From a bacterium UBA1790 (lineage in GTDB: Bacteria > Bacteroidota > Bacteroidia > Bacteroidales > Muribaculaceae): 6,725 nt of DNA. The translations under genes were made by a program, and so were the position numbers. Of the stretch, positions 6,059 to 6,725 are shown one piece after another (the first letter of the stretch is position 1; every line of letters starts with the position of its first letter). The DNA lies in assembly GCA_002314465.1 (NCBI GenBank), contig DCGA01000060.1, forward strand, positions 13,910 through 20,634, read 5' to 3'. A model generated the notes under the pieces. That model was given only the letters and a program-made list of their open reading frames with translations, was not told the DNA's origin and did no database searches.

Positions 6059-6725
6059 ATGGAAATAGTGTATATTGTAATTGCAGCGGTTGTTGCTTTC
6101 ATCGTGGGCATTGTTATCGCCCAGCTGCTTGGTAAGCACAACGCTAAATCAAGGGCCAACGAGATTATCGAGAAGGCCAAACTTGAAGCCGAGGTGTTGA
6201 AAAACAACGAGGTTATCAAGGGTAAGGAAGAAGGAATGTCGATTAAGAGCGAAGCCGAGAAGCAGGCCAACGCACGTCTGTCTAAGGTACAGTCGAGCGA
6301 AGCCAAGCTCAAGCAGCGCGAACTGCAGCTCAACCAGCAGCAGGCCGATGTGCAGCGCAAGCGCAACGAGGTAGACAACCTCAAGTCTAACCTCGAGCAC
6401 CAGCAGGGCGTCCTCGAAGACTATAAGAAAGAAGTTGAAAAGATGGAACGCAGCGTACGCGACACCCTGGAGCACGTGAGCGGTCTCAGCGCCGAAGAGG
6501 CTAAGGAGAAGCTCGTTGAGTCGCTCAAGGACGAGGCTAAGACTGCTGCCGCAAGTTATATCAACGACATCATGGATGACGCTAAGCTCACTGCCAACAA
6601 GGAGGCTAAGCGCATCGTTGTAGAAACCATCCAGCGTGTTGCTACTGAGACTGCTATCGAAAATGCAGTCACAGTGTTCCACATCGAGAACGACGAGATT
6701 AAGGGCCGCATCATCGGTCGCGAGG
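6059..6725 (+). CDS. rny: Ribonuclease Y, N-terminal part (3' end outside window)
   Basis: A membrane-anchored endoribonuclease that starts decay of many messages in bacteria that use it. The visible 222 codons run to the window edge without a stop. They show a single N-terminal membrane helix (about residues 3-25), a long charged coiled coil (about 26-150, with repeated EAE/KQ/QLN patterns) and a helical linker. They end in NDEIKGRIIGRE, the opening of the KH RNA-binding domain with its G-x-x-G loop. The catalytic HD domain lies beyond the window. The start at 6059 puts the membrane helix immediately after the Met, as in the family. It follows zapA and the foldable gap in the same direction; a hairpin and U-tract separate it from zapA, so it may be transcribed separately. 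Confidence 0.95.
   Translation, partial: MEIVYIVIAAVVAFIVGIVIAQLLGKHNAKSRANEIIEKAKLEAEVLKNNEVIKGKEEGMSIKSEAEKQANARLSKVQSSEAKLKQRELQLNQQQADVQRKRNEVDNLKSNLEHQQGVLEDYKKEVEKMERSVRDTLEHVSGLSAEEAKEKLVESLKDEAKTAAASYINDIMDDAKLTANKEAKRIVVETIQRVATETAIENAVTVFHIENDEIKGRIIGRE

Noticed and set aside
6028..6682. Minus-strand open frames opposite rny (6149-6682 and 6028-6384)
   Set aside because: They are mirror images of the coiled-coil codons of rny (Leu/Ser-rich antisense translation) and the real gene on the other strand is certain.
1..6725. CRISPR arrays, insertion sequences, tRNA or rRNA genes
   Set aside because: No regularly spaced repeats, transposase frames, terminal inverted repeats or cloverleaf sequences were seen on reading both strands.

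Overview
The window looks like ordinary chromosomal DNA from a gut-type member of the Bacteroidales (Bacteroidetes), possibly Muribaculaceae- or Prevotella-like; the family-level guess is weak. The phylum call rests on three things. Promoters fit the Bacteroidetes TAnnTTTG -7 box (clean copies before five transcription units), purine-rich Shine-Dalgarno sites are absent, and the proteins are typical of the group (PiT transporter with a soluble C-terminal domain, DUF2582 winged helix, small outer-membrane barrel, RNase Y next to ZapA).

Layout, left to right. At 3-1589 (+) is the 3' part of a PiT-family phosphate transporter, cut by the window edge. It converges, with only 3 bases between the stops, on a sodium:solute symporter (1593-2918, -). 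Next come two single-gene units on the minus strand, each with its own promoter and a good intrinsic terminator: a small outer-membrane beta-barrel protein (3045-3671) and a 67-residue DUF2582-type winged-helix protein (3847-4050). Then comes rsgA (4178-5113, -), the 30S-subunit assembly GTPase, whose -7 box lies almost against its start codon.

A divergent promoter region (5114-5271) separates rsgA from a plus-strand cluster. The cluster holds a 97-residue coiled-coil protein (5272-5565), zapA (5562-5867, overlapping by ATGA), about 190 bases of untranslated but highly foldable DNA, and the first 222 codons of rny (RNase Y, from 6059, cut by the window edge). The coiled-coil/ZapA pair is a plausible Z-ring accessory module comparable in layout to ZapA with ZapB or ZauP elsewhere. 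The foldable gap ends in a long hairpin plus U-rich tail. It is either an elaborate terminator or a non-coding RNA; 6S RNA is the leading guess because ssrS sits beside zapA in many bacteria, but I could not confirm it.

I found no mobile element, CRISPR array, tRNA, rRNA or obvious foreign DNA. No clearly new system is visible. The two items most worth following are the coiled-coil partner of ZapA and the structured zapA-rny gap.
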